Below are positions 25,332 through 31,204 of a stretch of DNA of 34,163 bases, in pieces (the first letter of the stretch is position 1; each line of letters starts with the position of its first letter). The position numbers were made by a program, and so were the translations under genes. A model generated the notes under the pieces. It had not been told where the DNA came from and ran no database searches. It saw only the letters and a program-made list of their open reading frames with translations. Source of the DNA: a virus; IMG/VR virus record IMGVR_UViG_3300009544_000019, positions 1-34,163 of that record. One strand, given 5' to 3'.

Positions 25332-25381
25332 CATATGAGGGCCTCTCATTGCGTCTAGGTTCGTTTGGCTATGTCGGGTCA

Positions 25382-25987
25382 TCAAGCTGCATCACCGTGG
25401 CTGTGTGGCTCTGTCAGTAGCTCTACGGCCTGATTAGCCAGCATTATCGAGGCAGACTGCACAATATCAGGTTTGATCCTCCATCCAGCACCTAATGCCC
25501 TGGTGAAATAGTCTGCTGTGAGACACTGAAATTCAGCCCTTAACATAGAAAGCCCTAGTTCAGCATCCGTGTTAGTGCCCGATTCATTGATCTCCTCCTG
25601 CATTCTAGCCATTGTTTCGGCTTCATTAAGTTCCATCTGCTGCTTTGCTGACAGTCTGGATCGTATTGTTTCCTCCAGTTTAACCTGTGGATCGAATACA
25701 ATCCTGTTGCTTGTTGATCTCTGGCCTCGCCAGAGTGGTTTTGCATATACCATATAGCCGTAATCTCTGAGCTTCCTAACGTGGTTGCTGACTGCACTGC
25801 GTGAGCTTCCGATGTCCTGTCCTACTCGCTGTTGTGATACGAAGGTTCTGCCGATGTGATCGCAGTAGCTGCAATATGCTATGAGAACACGAAGGGTTTT
25901 CGGTGTGATCCTTGCGTCTTTGATTGCCCTGATTGGTACGACTGCGAACGCTCTGAGGTCTTTGGCTTTAAGTTGCTTGGGTCTCAA
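25382..25987 (-). CDS. Winged-helix DNA-binding protein, replication or control (201 aa)
   Basis: Residues about 18-85 form a winged-helix domain: ITPKTLRVLIAYCSYCDHIG, then VSQQRVGQDIGSSRSAVSNH with the recognition helix, VRKLRDYGYMVYAKPLW for the wing. The rest is charged and helical (KLEETIRSRLSAKQQMELNE), with no enzyme motif. The domain resembles phage replication-initiator and helix-turn-helix_36 proteins and is a distant parallel to 26514-27203 in the same operon. The start overlaps the previous gene by four bases. It may bind an origin or regulate the adjacent late promoter; the sequence does not decide. Confidence 0.65.
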   Translation of the reverse strand: MRPKQLKAKDLRAFAVVPIRAIKDARITPKTLRVLIAYCSYCDHIGRTFVSQQRVGQDIGSSRSAVSNHVRKLRDYGYMVYAKPLWRGQRSTSNRIVFDPQVKLEETIRSRLSAKQQMELNEAETMARMQEEINESGTNTDAELGLSMLRAEFQCLTADYFTRALGAGWRIKPDIVQSASIMLANQAVELLTEPHSHGDAA

Positions 25988-26517
25988 AACGGATTATCCA
26001 GTGCTGGATCTGGGTCGTTAATCTCTGGAACTGCATATGATTCCATGCGTTGCTGTTCGATGCCCTGGCGGTAGCTTTCTATCACACTGAGTGTGACGAG
26101 GTTTTTTTCTAGCAGTCTGTCAGCAGCTACTCCGTTCACATATGACTCTGCCACTGGTTCACCGGCGTTCATTCGCTTGGCTGCGATGTTGTCACTGTCA
26201 AACTTGAAGGGCTGAGAAGATCCGATCTTGTCGGGTTCGAAGCTGGCGCTGCATTTCTTTGCTGCTTTGGTGAGGTTGTAGATGGTTGGCCATGCTCTTG
26301 ATCGGTTGTTCTTGCGGATGTCCTTGCTCATCTTTGCTAAGATAGATTGCAGGTTGTCTGCGCTGATGCCACTAATGATGTCTGAATTGATATCCTCGAC
26401 CATTGCGGACATTTCTTTAGCTGCTCGGTCTGTGGTGTGATTAGCCGGTACATCATACGATTGTAGATCTTCCTGCAACCATGCGCCAATGATGCGGGTT
26501 CTGTCGCTGTAGTTCAT
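25984..26517 (-). CDS. Hypothetical protein of the replication operon (177 aa)
   Basis: Mostly helical, polar protein. N-terminal MNYSDRTRIIGAWLQEDLQS, then a segment with KNNRSRAWPTIYNLTKAAKK (about 70-89) and a disordered, acidic C-terminus ending NDPDPALDNPF. The P-F ending recalls an SSB-like tail but lacks the full motif. It is coupled by overlapping start/stop codons between two winged-helix genes. In comparable operons this place is often taken by a helicase loader, but no AAA+ motif is visible, so I assign no function. Confidence 0.6.
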   Translation of the reverse strand: MNYSDRTRIIGAWLQEDLQSYDVPANHTTDRAAKEMSAMVEDINSDIISGISADNLQSILAKMSKDIRKNNRSRAWPTIYNLTKAAKKCSASFEPDKIGSSQPFKFDSDNIAAKRMNAGEPVAESYVNGVAADRLLEKNLVTLSVIESYRQGIEQQRMESYAVPEINDPDPALDNPF

Positions 26518-27203
26518 TGCAATAGCTTTCTGTCGTTTGTGAGTGATCCGAGGATTGCTTGCATTTGCTGATCGCTGCTCATGTCCTGCAATGAAGCTTC
26601 TTGAATTTCATCGTCCCATCGTTCGCCGTTTAGCCAGGTTGCTAGATGCGGCATGAATTTCTTGTCTTGGTTGCCCCATGCTCTGACAAAGACTGCAAGC
26701 GAATGCTGGATCTGATCGGCTGTTGCCTTGGTCATTGCCTTTGCGAATGCTTTCTTTGCTGTGCCTTTGCCTACCTTCTTGGGATAGATTTGCCAAAGAT
26801 TATCAAAAATGGACATATTCTTAGAGGTTATATTTCCAAGGTTATTAGTTCCAAGGTTAAGGGCTGGCAGATTCTGCATGGGGGGCCTAGCAGATTCTGC
26901 TATGGGGGGTGGCAGATTCTGCCATGCCTGTTTTGTTAGGTTTAATCGGTACCCGTTGCTTGTTCTTGACCCGTTTCCGCGCTTTCGCTCGACCCTTTCG
27001 ATCAACCCTGCATAGCTCAGAGTGTCAATATGCGCTTGAACGGCACGTTTTGACATCTCGCATTCGTCTGAAAGTGTTGCCAAGCTGGGGAAACAAGCAT
27101 CTGTTTCACTGTTGTGGTGGTCCGCGATCCAATACAGCACGATCTTCGTTGCCGGTTTGATTCCCTTTTGCTGCATTGCTAGTGCTGTCATATAGTGCGA
27201 CAT
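26514..27203 (-). CDS. Winged-helix replication initiator-like protein (229 aa)
   Basis: The N-terminal winged helix (about 1-90) contains GIKPATKIVLYWIADHHNSE, then CFPSLATLSDECEMSKRAVQ as the turn and recognition helix, and AGLIERVERKRGNGSRTSNG as the wing. The C-terminal domain (about 132-205) has FDNLWQIYPKKVGKGTAKKA and a later KFMPHLATWLNGERWDDEI, the signature of phage O-like replication proteins. Such proteins bind the origin and bring in host helicase. A promoter-like sequence (27271-27299) lies upstream. No phage helicase or polymerase is present, so host replisome recruitment is likely. Confidence 0.75.
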   Translation of the reverse strand: MSHYMTALAMQQKGIKPATKIVLYWIADHHNSETDACFPSLATLSDECEMSKRAVQAHIDTLSYAGLIERVERKRGNGSRTSNGYRLNLTKQAWQNLPPPIAESARPPMQNLPALNLGTNNLGNITSKNMSIFDNLWQIYPKKVGKGTAKKAFAKAMTKATADQIQHSLAVFVRAWGNQDKKFMPHLATWLNGERWDDEIQEASLQDMSSDQQMQAILGSLTNDRKLLQ

Positions 27204-27270
27204 AGTTTAAGCCTTTTCTTTTGGGCAGGATCGTTCTATCTTGACCCTACATTGATAACTTAACATTCTC

Positions 27271-27299
27271 ATTGTATCCCACAGCGTCGGCCCTTGCAA
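27271..27299 (-). promoter_or_regulatory. Sigma70-like promoter for the winged-helix genes
   Basis: Minus strand TTGCAA (27299-27294), 17-bp spacer, TACAAT (27276-27271). The -10 box matches five of six bases, the -35 four of six. It lies 68 bases before the start at 27203 and after the rusA stop, so it would let the replication genes be expressed apart from the regulator and rusA. Confidence 0.5.
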
Positions 27300-27318
27300 G
27301 ATTTGCCGCTTGCAGGGG
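27291..27318 (+). terminator. Hairpin with T-rich tail in plus orientation
   Basis: CCCTTGCAAG-ATTTGCCG-CTTGCAGGGG is a 10-bp stem with one mismatch, followed on the plus strand by TCTTTTCTTT. In that orientation it resembles an intrinsic terminator, although flanking genes run leftward. It could stop antisense transcription coming from late or convergent promoters. The left arm overlaps the -35 region of the promoter above. Confidence 0.4.
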
Positions 27319-27326
27319 TCTTTTCT

Positions 27327-27737
27327 TTACCAGGAGACCGTGATCATTAAATGAGGTTCTAAGCTGTAACGCTTATCCACGAATAAATCATACACCTGGT
27401 CGTCATCCTCAAAGACAACACCATTCAACGAATCAAGAGCAATCTTTGCCACGTTGTCGATATCTGGACGGCCTGGGAAAATCTCATCGCGTTCCGCTGC
27501 AAGCCTCTTTTTCTTAGCCCATGATTTAGGTATCTCAAACCGCGCCTCGATAACCATTGAACAAGGCCGGTCCGTTGGTTCAAGCTTGTGCAGCATCATA
27601 TAGTTCGACGCGATCGCAGCCAGCTTATGCTCAAACTTGCGCGTTTTCTCAGGAGTGTAGACCCTACCGATTCGCGTGAACCTTGGCCGGCCCTTCCCGA
27701 TCGGCTGACCGTCCATGAAAATGGTTGCGCTTTTCAT
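27327..27737 (-). CDS. rusA: RusA-family Holliday junction resolvase (136 aa)
   Basis: Cuts four-way DNA junctions formed during recombination or replication, clearing branched DNA before packaging. The sequence shows the family pattern: GQPIGKGRPRFTRIGRVYTP (10-29), then the acidic catalytic cluster GRPDIDNVAKIALDSLNGVV (89-108) with D92, D94 and K98, and DDDQV (111-115) with the further Asp. Length and order match E. coli RusA (120 aa). The start overlaps the stop of the regulator gene (ATGA). Together with the ERF recombinase on the other strand it forms a recombination set. Confidence 0.92.
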   Translation of the reverse strand: MKSATIFMDGQPIGKGRPRFTRIGRVYTPEKTRKFEHKLAAIASNYMMLHKLEPTDRPCSMVIEARFEIPKSWAKKKRLAAERDEIFPGRPDIDNVAKIALDSLNGVVFEDDDQVYDLFVDKRYSLEPHLMITVSW

Positions 27738-27979
27738 ATGCGGTTCAACCAGGTTTCGATGTCTGTCTGATCTGCATCATCATCAGCAATCACGCCCACG
27801 TCATCTAAGATAGCTTCCAGGCTTACCGACTGATTCAATCCTTCCGCTATCAGATCCACAGCCAACCGGCTTTGCGATATCCCCTGCATATGGGAAGCAG
27901 CATCTAAACGGGACTTGAGGCCGACCGGCAAACGCACGACTAGCGCCTGTTTGGGTTCACCCTTGCTCTGGTACTTCAT
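27734..27979 (-). CDS. Ribbon-helix-helix DNA-binding regulator (81 aa)
   Basis: I chose the ATG at 27979, preceded by AAGGA; a TTG 21 bases upstream is less likely. Residues about 9-45 read like an Arc/MetJ-type RHH domain: strand QALVVRLPVGLKSRLDAASH followed by helix SQSRLAVDLIAEGL. The C-terminal tail is acidic (DDVGVIADDDADQTDIETW). It is the first gene of the leftward operon and faces the divergent promoter region, so it probably represses itself and the rightward early operon by binding repeats there. This is inference from fold and position. Confidence 0.7.
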   Translation of the reverse strand: MKYQSKGEPKQALVVRLPVGLKSRLDAASHMQGISQSRLAVDLIAEGLNQSVSLEAILDDVGVIADDDADQTDIETWLNRI

Positions 27980-28112
27980 TTTCTTTTCCTTTGTTTTCAA
28001 CGGTTTGTAACTATATTCACCTAGTCTGTTAAATAATTGTTAATAACCTATTGACCTATTTGTGATATCACCTTATCTATTAGGAGTAAGTTAATCAAGA
28101 GAGGAATCAGAA
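27980..28112. promoter_or_regulatory. Divergent early control region (133 bp)
   Basis: AT-rich gap between the divergent RHH and early genes. Rightward, TTGACC (28051-28056, five of six) lies 17 bp before TATCTA (28074-28079, weak). Leftward, TTAACA-17-TACAAA gives five and four matches. Possible operators are a perfect palindrome GTGATATCAC (28062-28071) inside the rightward spacer, a tandem ACCTATTG/ACCTATTT (period 8), and repeated GTTAAT-type words. The ribosome site of the first early gene is AGAGGA. Confidence 0.6.
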
Positions 28113-28367
28113 ATGAAATTCAGTAAATCAGGTCGTGCGTTCGAGGCATTGGAAAAGATCGGCGCACCTGTGTTCGTAAATGAGGACGGGATGTTCATCA
28201 GCGGTGAAGACAACGGTGCCGTTTGCTGGGCTGACTACTACTGCGAGTTTCCAGGCGGTGCCTTGGATGACTTCGGAGTGAACAACAAGATCAACGCGAT
28301 ATTGGAGAAATTCGGATTGTTTGCTGAATGGAAGAACCCAGGCGTGTTGGGTGTTTACGGAGATTGA
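28113..28367 (+). CDS. First early protein, hypothetical (84 aa)
   Basis: ATG with AGAGGA seven bases upstream. The product begins MKFSKSGRAFEALEKIGAPV, has an aromatic centre (CWADYYCEFPGG) and ends PGVLGVYGD. It is acidic, has two cysteines near the middle and no membrane segment. No family is recognised. As the first gene of the early operon it is a candidate host-takeover or anti-defence protein, but only position supports this. Confidence 0.65.
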   Translation: MKFSKSGRAFEALEKIGAPVFVNEDGMFISGEDNGAVCWADYYCEFPGGALDDFGVNNKINAILEKFGLFAEWKNPGVLGVYGD

Positions 28368-28370
28368 GTT

Positions 28371-28400
28371 AGCAGTGCGCCTTCCGAGGCGCATCACTAA
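28371..28400 (+). ncRNA. Intergenic RNA hairpin element, copy A
   Basis: AGCAGTGC...GCATCACTAA surrounds a perfect 7-bp stem TGCGCCT (28376-28382) and AGGCGCA (28387-28393) with tetraloop TCCG. It lies between the first and second early genes, 20 bases before the second start. Copy B at 28915-28944 keeps the flanks and the stem while changing paired bases together, which argues for a functional RNA structure. Confidence 0.7.
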
Positions 28401-28419
28401 ACCAAGCAAGGAGACTACA

Positions 28420-28620
28420 ATGGCTAAAATGCAAAAAGACGCTGCGATGTTGGACTTGTTCGACAATGGTGCAGCAAGCCAGGTTGGTGAGCGTCAGGCT
28501 GACATCGAGGATATCATCTTCGAGAAAAGCTTGTTGGCTATGGTTCAGTCTGGCGATCAGGCTGGACAGGAAGCCTGGAGCAATGCGGCGAAAGCCGGTC
28601 AAGTAATGCGTATCTGTTAA
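28420..28620 (+). CDS. Early hypothetical protein (66 aa)
   Basis: ATG at 28420 preceded by AAGGAG. Begins MAKMQKDAAMLDLFDNGAAS, then an acidic helix (ERQADIEDIIFEKSLLAMVQ) and a short C-terminus QVMRIC. Probably helical; no family recognised. It follows hairpin element A and is separated by 12 bases from the next small gene. Confidence 0.6.
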   Translation: MAKMQKDAAMLDLFDNGAASQVGERQADIEDIIFEKSLLAMVQSGDQAGQEAWSNAAKAGQVMRIC

Positions 28621-28632
28621 GGAGAGAAAACA

Positions 28633-28911
28633 ATGGCGAAATCAATACAAGCACAAGCAGCGGCCCAGATCAAAGCTAAGATGAAGGCGGCAGGGTTCAG
28701 CCCTCAAGTTAGCAGCTTTAGCGCGTCGATGTGCAATGGAGTGCGTATTTACTGCAAAGAGGCTGACTTGCCTAACAAGGATCAAATCAACAAGATCTGT
28801 ATGCCCTACCAGCAAGGCCACTTTAATTCGATGGAAGATATCTACGAATACAGCAACATGAATGAGCAAGTCCCCCAGGTTAAGTTCGTTCAGATTGACT
28901 ATTTCGGTTGA
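28633..28911 (+). CDS. Early small protein, possibly LPD29-like (92 aa)
   Basis: ATG preceded by AAGGAGA. The N-terminal helix is A/K/Q-rich (IQAQAAAQIKAKMKAAGFSP), followed by strands with VRIYCKEADLPNKDQINKIC. The C-terminal part GHFNSMEDIYEYSN and VPQVKFVQIDY resembles small phage proteins carrying the LPD29-type domain also found fused in large polyvalent proteins. That call is tentative. Function unknown; it lies between the two RNA hairpin elements in the early operon. Confidence 0.65.
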   Translation: MAKSIQAQAAAQIKAKMKAAGFSPQVSSFSASMCNGVRIYCKEADLPNKDQINKICMPYQQGHFNSMEDIYEYSNMNEQVPQVKFVQIDYFG

Positions 28912-28914
28912 TTA

Positions 28915-28944
28915 AGCAGTGCAGCTTTCGGGCTGCATCACTAA
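28915..28944 (+). ncRNA. Intergenic RNA hairpin element, copy B
   Basis: AGCAGTGC...GCATCACTAA again surrounds a 7-bp stem, here TGCAGCT (28920-28926) and GGCTGCA (28931-28937, one G-U pair) with tetraloop TTCG. Compared with copy A, two pairs differ on both sides of the stem (G-C to A-U, C-G to G-C) and a third becomes G-U, so pairing is kept. It sits 18 bases before the next start. Confidence 0.7.
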
Positions 28945-28961
28945 GTCAAAAGGAGAATGCA

Positions 28962-29177
28962 ATGAATATGGCAGAACGTATGGCCGAGGCTAGAAAGATC
29001 TTGAGTGTAAGCCTGGAACAAAAAACAAATGAGTTCGGTGAGATCTATTACCGTGCCGAGTTTAATAACGGCGCTGATCTTGAACAGTTTTTCATTGACA
29101 CCTTGATGAACGTCAAAGGTTTCAGCAGCAAAGTAATCGGCAACACGTTGTTGGTTTTCGATAAAAACTACAGTTAG
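28962..29177 (+). CDS. Early hypothetical protein (71 aa)
   Basis: I chose the ATG at 28962 with AAGGAGAA just upstream; an earlier in-frame start would run through the hairpin. Begins MNMAERMAEARKILSVSLEQ, with strands FGEIYYRAEF and NTLLVFDKNYS at the end. Small alpha/beta protein, no family recognised. Followed after 10 bases by a 28-aa membrane peptide gene. Confidence 0.6.
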   Translation: MNMAERMAEARKILSVSLEQKTNEFGEIYYRAEFNNGADLEQFFIDTLMNVKGFSSKVIGNTLLVFDKNYS

Positions 29178-29187
29178 GAGAAAAACC

Positions 29188-29274
29188 ATGAAGGACTTTA
29201 TTAAAGATTCGATCGGCGCATTTTCATTGGTTGCCATCATTTACATGGCGCTAGTTTTCACGGGGGCGATGTGA
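29188..29274 (+). CDS. Single-span membrane peptide (28 aa)
   Basis: ATG with TTAGGAG upstream. The sequence MKDFIKDSIGAFSLVAIIYM continues ALVFTGAM, giving one hydrophobic segment (about 9-27) after a charged start. The stop overlaps the next start as TGATG. Coding is supported by the ribosome site and coupling. It could act on the host membrane or a membrane protein early in infection; that is speculation. Confidence 0.55.
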   Translation: MKDFIKDSIGAFSLVAIIYMALVFTGAM

Positions 29275-29489
29275 TGGGCAAGGTGAATGCGCTATTCCAG
29301 GACGCGATCGAAAAGCTTTCGGAGATCTGCCCAGAATGTGACGGGGACGGGTTGGTTGTTGTGGAGATCTACAGACCTCAAAGCTTTGATCGTGATGTCG
29401 GGTTCATAGATTGCGAAGATCCAACGCCGTGCGAACGATGCGCCGGCGAAGGTGTGATATTTAAGGAGGAAGACGACGATGAATATTAA
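29274..29489 (+). CDS. DnaJ-type zinc finger-like early protein (71 aa)
   Basis: I chose the ATG at 29274, which overlaps the previous stop. Two CxxCxGxG motifs are present, CPECDGDG (19-26) and CERCAGEG (53-60), matching the zinc-binding repeats of DnaJ. Together they can bind one Zn ion. There is no J domain. The C-terminus is a run of acidic residues (KEEDDDEY). Similar short DnaJ-finger proteins occur in phages, with roles unknown; protein or nucleic-acid binding is likely. The 3' end overlaps the next gene. Confidence 0.7.
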   Translation: MGKVNALFQDAIEKLSEICPECDGDGLVVVEIYRPQSFDRDVGFIDCEDPTPCERCAGEGVIFKEEDDDEY

Positions 29490-29805
29490 TAGCGTAAACG
29501 TAAAAAAGATGCACCACCGCAACGCAGGAGACACCGAAGTTGCAGCGGCGCATCAGGTGTCCAAGCGGGTCGCAGGGAAGAGACTGCAAACCTTGCAAAC
29601 GCTGTTTACCCTGAAGGGAGGCACAGGGGAGCAGGTCGCGCTTGCCGCTAAGATGCCTATCACTAGCACAAGACCACGTTTAACGGAACTGCTAGAGATG
29701 GGCCTGATCGAAGACACAGGGCGCAGAGCAAAGAACGAATATCAAAACAATGAGATCGTCTGGGCAGTCACAGCAAAGGGGGAGCAATATGTACATCAAG
29801 TTTGA
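29479..29805 (+). CDS. Winged-helix early regulator-like protein (108 aa)
   Basis: ATG preceded by AAGGAGG. The central winged helix includes RLQTLQTLFTLKGGTGEQVA, MPITSTRPRLTELLEMGLIE as turn plus recognition helix, then a wing with DTGRRAKNEYQNNEIVW. Small phage proteins with the same RPR..EL...GLI..tG.R pattern are probably DNA-binding regulators. Overlaps both neighbours (11 bases upstream, 17 downstream), so translation is closely coupled. Target unknown. Confidence 0.65.
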   Translation: MNINSVNVKKMHHRNAGDTEVAAAHQVSKRVAGKRLQTLQTLFTLKGGTGEQVALAAKMPITSTRPRLTELLEMGLIEDTGRRAKNEYQNNEIVWAVTAKGEQYVHQV

Positions 29806-30274
29806 AGAGATCAAAGCCATGAGCGATCAGATCCGGTTGCTTGTTGACGACGATCAAGACACCTTCCTCGACACGCTAGACGGCGAGACCAACGCGATGG
29901 ACATCCTGGGCCTGTTGGTTCAAGAGCGCACCGAATGCAAGGCGAATGAAATTGCCATGAAAGATCTGGCCAAAACCTACTCGCAGCGGTCGCAGCGCCT
30001 GGCATCAAAACAAGATGCGATATCAATCACGATTGGCCACTTGCTAGACGCAATGGGTGAGACCAAGATTCAGCACCCGATCGCCACAGTGAGCCGCACA
30101 AAGCCACGGGCCAAGCTTGTGGTAGTAGACGAGGCTGAGATACCTAGCCAGCTTGGTACATTCACTTTTAAGCCAGATCTAAAGGCAATCAAAAATCAAA
30201 TGGACGATGGCGAACTTGTGCCAGGCTGTAAAATGATAATAGGCGATGCCTCAATAAGCGTAAGGATAAAATAA
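29789..30274 (+). CDS. Gp157-family protein (161 aa)
   Basis: I chose the ATG at 29789, preceded by GGGGGAG. The sequence fits the siphovirus Gp157 family: an N-terminal acidic helix with TFLDTLDGETNAMDILGLLV, a long central coiled coil (RSQRLASKQDAISITIGHLL), then strands KIQHPIATVSRTKPRAKLVV and a C-terminal domain with LKAIKNQMDDGELVPGCKMI. Members usually lie next to recombinase or SSB genes; Gp157 has been linked to phage resistance in Streptococcus, but the molecular role is unclear. Here it precedes the ERF recombinase with TAATG overlap. Confidence 0.8.
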   Translation: MYIKFEEIKAMSDQIRLLVDDDQDTFLDTLDGETNAMDILGLLVQERTECKANEIAMKDLAKTYSQRSQRLASKQDAISITIGHLLDAMGETKIQHPIATVSRTKPRAKLVVVDEAEIPSQLGTFTFKPDLKAIKNQMDDGELVPGCKMIIGDASISVRIK

Positions 30275-31005
30275 TGAGCGAACTAATCAAAGCAATGGCA
30301 GAGGTAAACGACCTCAACAGATCCCACGGGGTCGTGCAACGAGGCGGCAAGAAATACACAGAAGTATTTGTCCGCGTCGAAGCATTCCGCAAAGCATTCG
30401 GAACGGATCACGGCATTAACACGGATGTGGTGGCCGACGATGGCAAGCGCGTAGTAATCAAGGCAGTGATTACCAACAGCACCGGCATGATTGTAGGCTC
30501 TGGCATGGCTGAAGAGATCCGAGGTCAAGGCACTGTAAACAAGACAAGCGCACTAGAAAACGCAGAGACCAGCGCGATCGGTCGGGCATTGGCCTCACTT
30601 GGTCTACATGGTGGCACATACGCCAGCCTAAACGAGATCGACGCAGTGCCACGCAAGGCAGCAGCGCAACAACAGGCTAGGTCTACGCAGCCGGCACCAA
30701 CACCGCCACCAGCACCGGCAGCAGATCTTGTTCCACTCAAGACGCACCTGGGCAAAGAGCTACGCCAGACAGAGCATCAGGATTTCGCTGTCAGCCTGAT
30801 TAAAATGTTCCAGGTCTACGCAAACACCACGCAGGACAAAGATGGCAATGAAGTGGAGCCACGCAAGCGCATGACATTAATGCGTGAGCTAAAGGAACAC
30901 AACGCAGACGCGATAGCTGCAATCAGTGAGGGTTTGCAGGATCAAGTCGAGAAGGCTTACCTCAAGAACATTAAATCTCTAGGAGCGCAGCTAAAAAATG
31001 ACTGA
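30274..31005 (+). CDS. ERF-family single-strand annealing recombinase (243 aa)
   Basis: Residues about 3-128 form the ERF domain: MAEVNDLNRSHGVVQRGGKK, the strand region VVIKAVITNSTGMIVGSGMA, and the family signature ENAETSAIGRALASLG (about 92-107) followed by GGTYASLNEIDAV. ERF proteins anneal complementary single strands and can circularise or repair phage DNA. A P/A/Q linker (about 132-158) leads to a helical C-terminal domain (about 165-243). With RusA, Gp157 and the SSB-like protein it forms a complete recombination set. Length agrees with typical ERF proteins. Confidence 0.88.
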   Translation: MSELIKAMAEVNDLNRSHGVVQRGGKKYTEVFVRVEAFRKAFGTDHGINTDVVADDGKRVVIKAVITNSTGMIVGSGMAEEIRGQGTVNKTSALENAETSAIGRALASLGLHGGTYASLNEIDAVPRKAAAQQQARSTQPAPTPPPAPAADLVPLKTHLGKELRQTEHQDFAVSLIKMFQVYANTTQDKDGNEVEPRKRMTLMRELKEHNADAIAAISEGLQDQVEKAYLKNIKSLGAQLKND

Positions 31006-31204
31006 AGCATGGGGTGAAATGACGGAGCGTCACAAGCAGGAACGTATTGATCTTGTAAAAGTCTGGGCCTTGACTAAGACCCAATCGGAAACAGCAGATA
31101 TATTGGGCGTCAGTAGGCAGAACTTAAATATGTTTGGCGCTCGAAGCGGAATAACTTGGGCAATCAGAGGGAAGAAAAAGAAAAATGAATCAACATCTAA
31201 GTAA
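30998..31204 (+). CDS. Small HTH protein (68 aa)
   Basis: Helix-turn-helix segment TKTQSETADILGVSRQNLNM (about 28-47), followed by FGARSGITWAIRGKKKKN, a basic tail. It overlaps the recombinase gene by 8 bases and the next gene by 20. The segment aligns with the N-terminus of the next protein (TQAQTATLLDIPRSAVRELA), which suggests an old duplication of a small DNA-binding module. Regulator or DNA-targeting partner; target unknown. Confidence 0.65.
   Translation: MTEAWGEMTERHKQERIDLVKVWALTKTQSETADILGVSRQNLNMFGARSGITWAIRGKKKKNESTSK

Larger units (their letters stand above)
25152..25381 (-). promoter_or_regulatory. Late operon control region (230 bp, no gene)
   Basis: Gap between the second winged-helix gene and the first late gene. 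Read leftward it holds a sigma70-like promoter (25304-25331), a pair of 10-bp direct repeats just downstream, a C-rich transcribed strand (G-rich on plus, 25207-25233), a perfect palindrome ACTGTACAGT (25195-25204) and the ribosome site of the first gene. A short rightward ORF across the region has no ribosome site or recognisable product and is not called. Confidence 0.65.

Noticed and set aside
25208-25420. Rightward open frame across the late control region
   Set aside because: No ribosome site, begins in the G-rich tract, overlaps the end of a well-supported leftward gene, and no protein-like features.
27734-28112. Lysogeny module
   Set aside because: A regulator and divergent promoters are present, but I find no integrase, excisionase, attachment core or partition gene.
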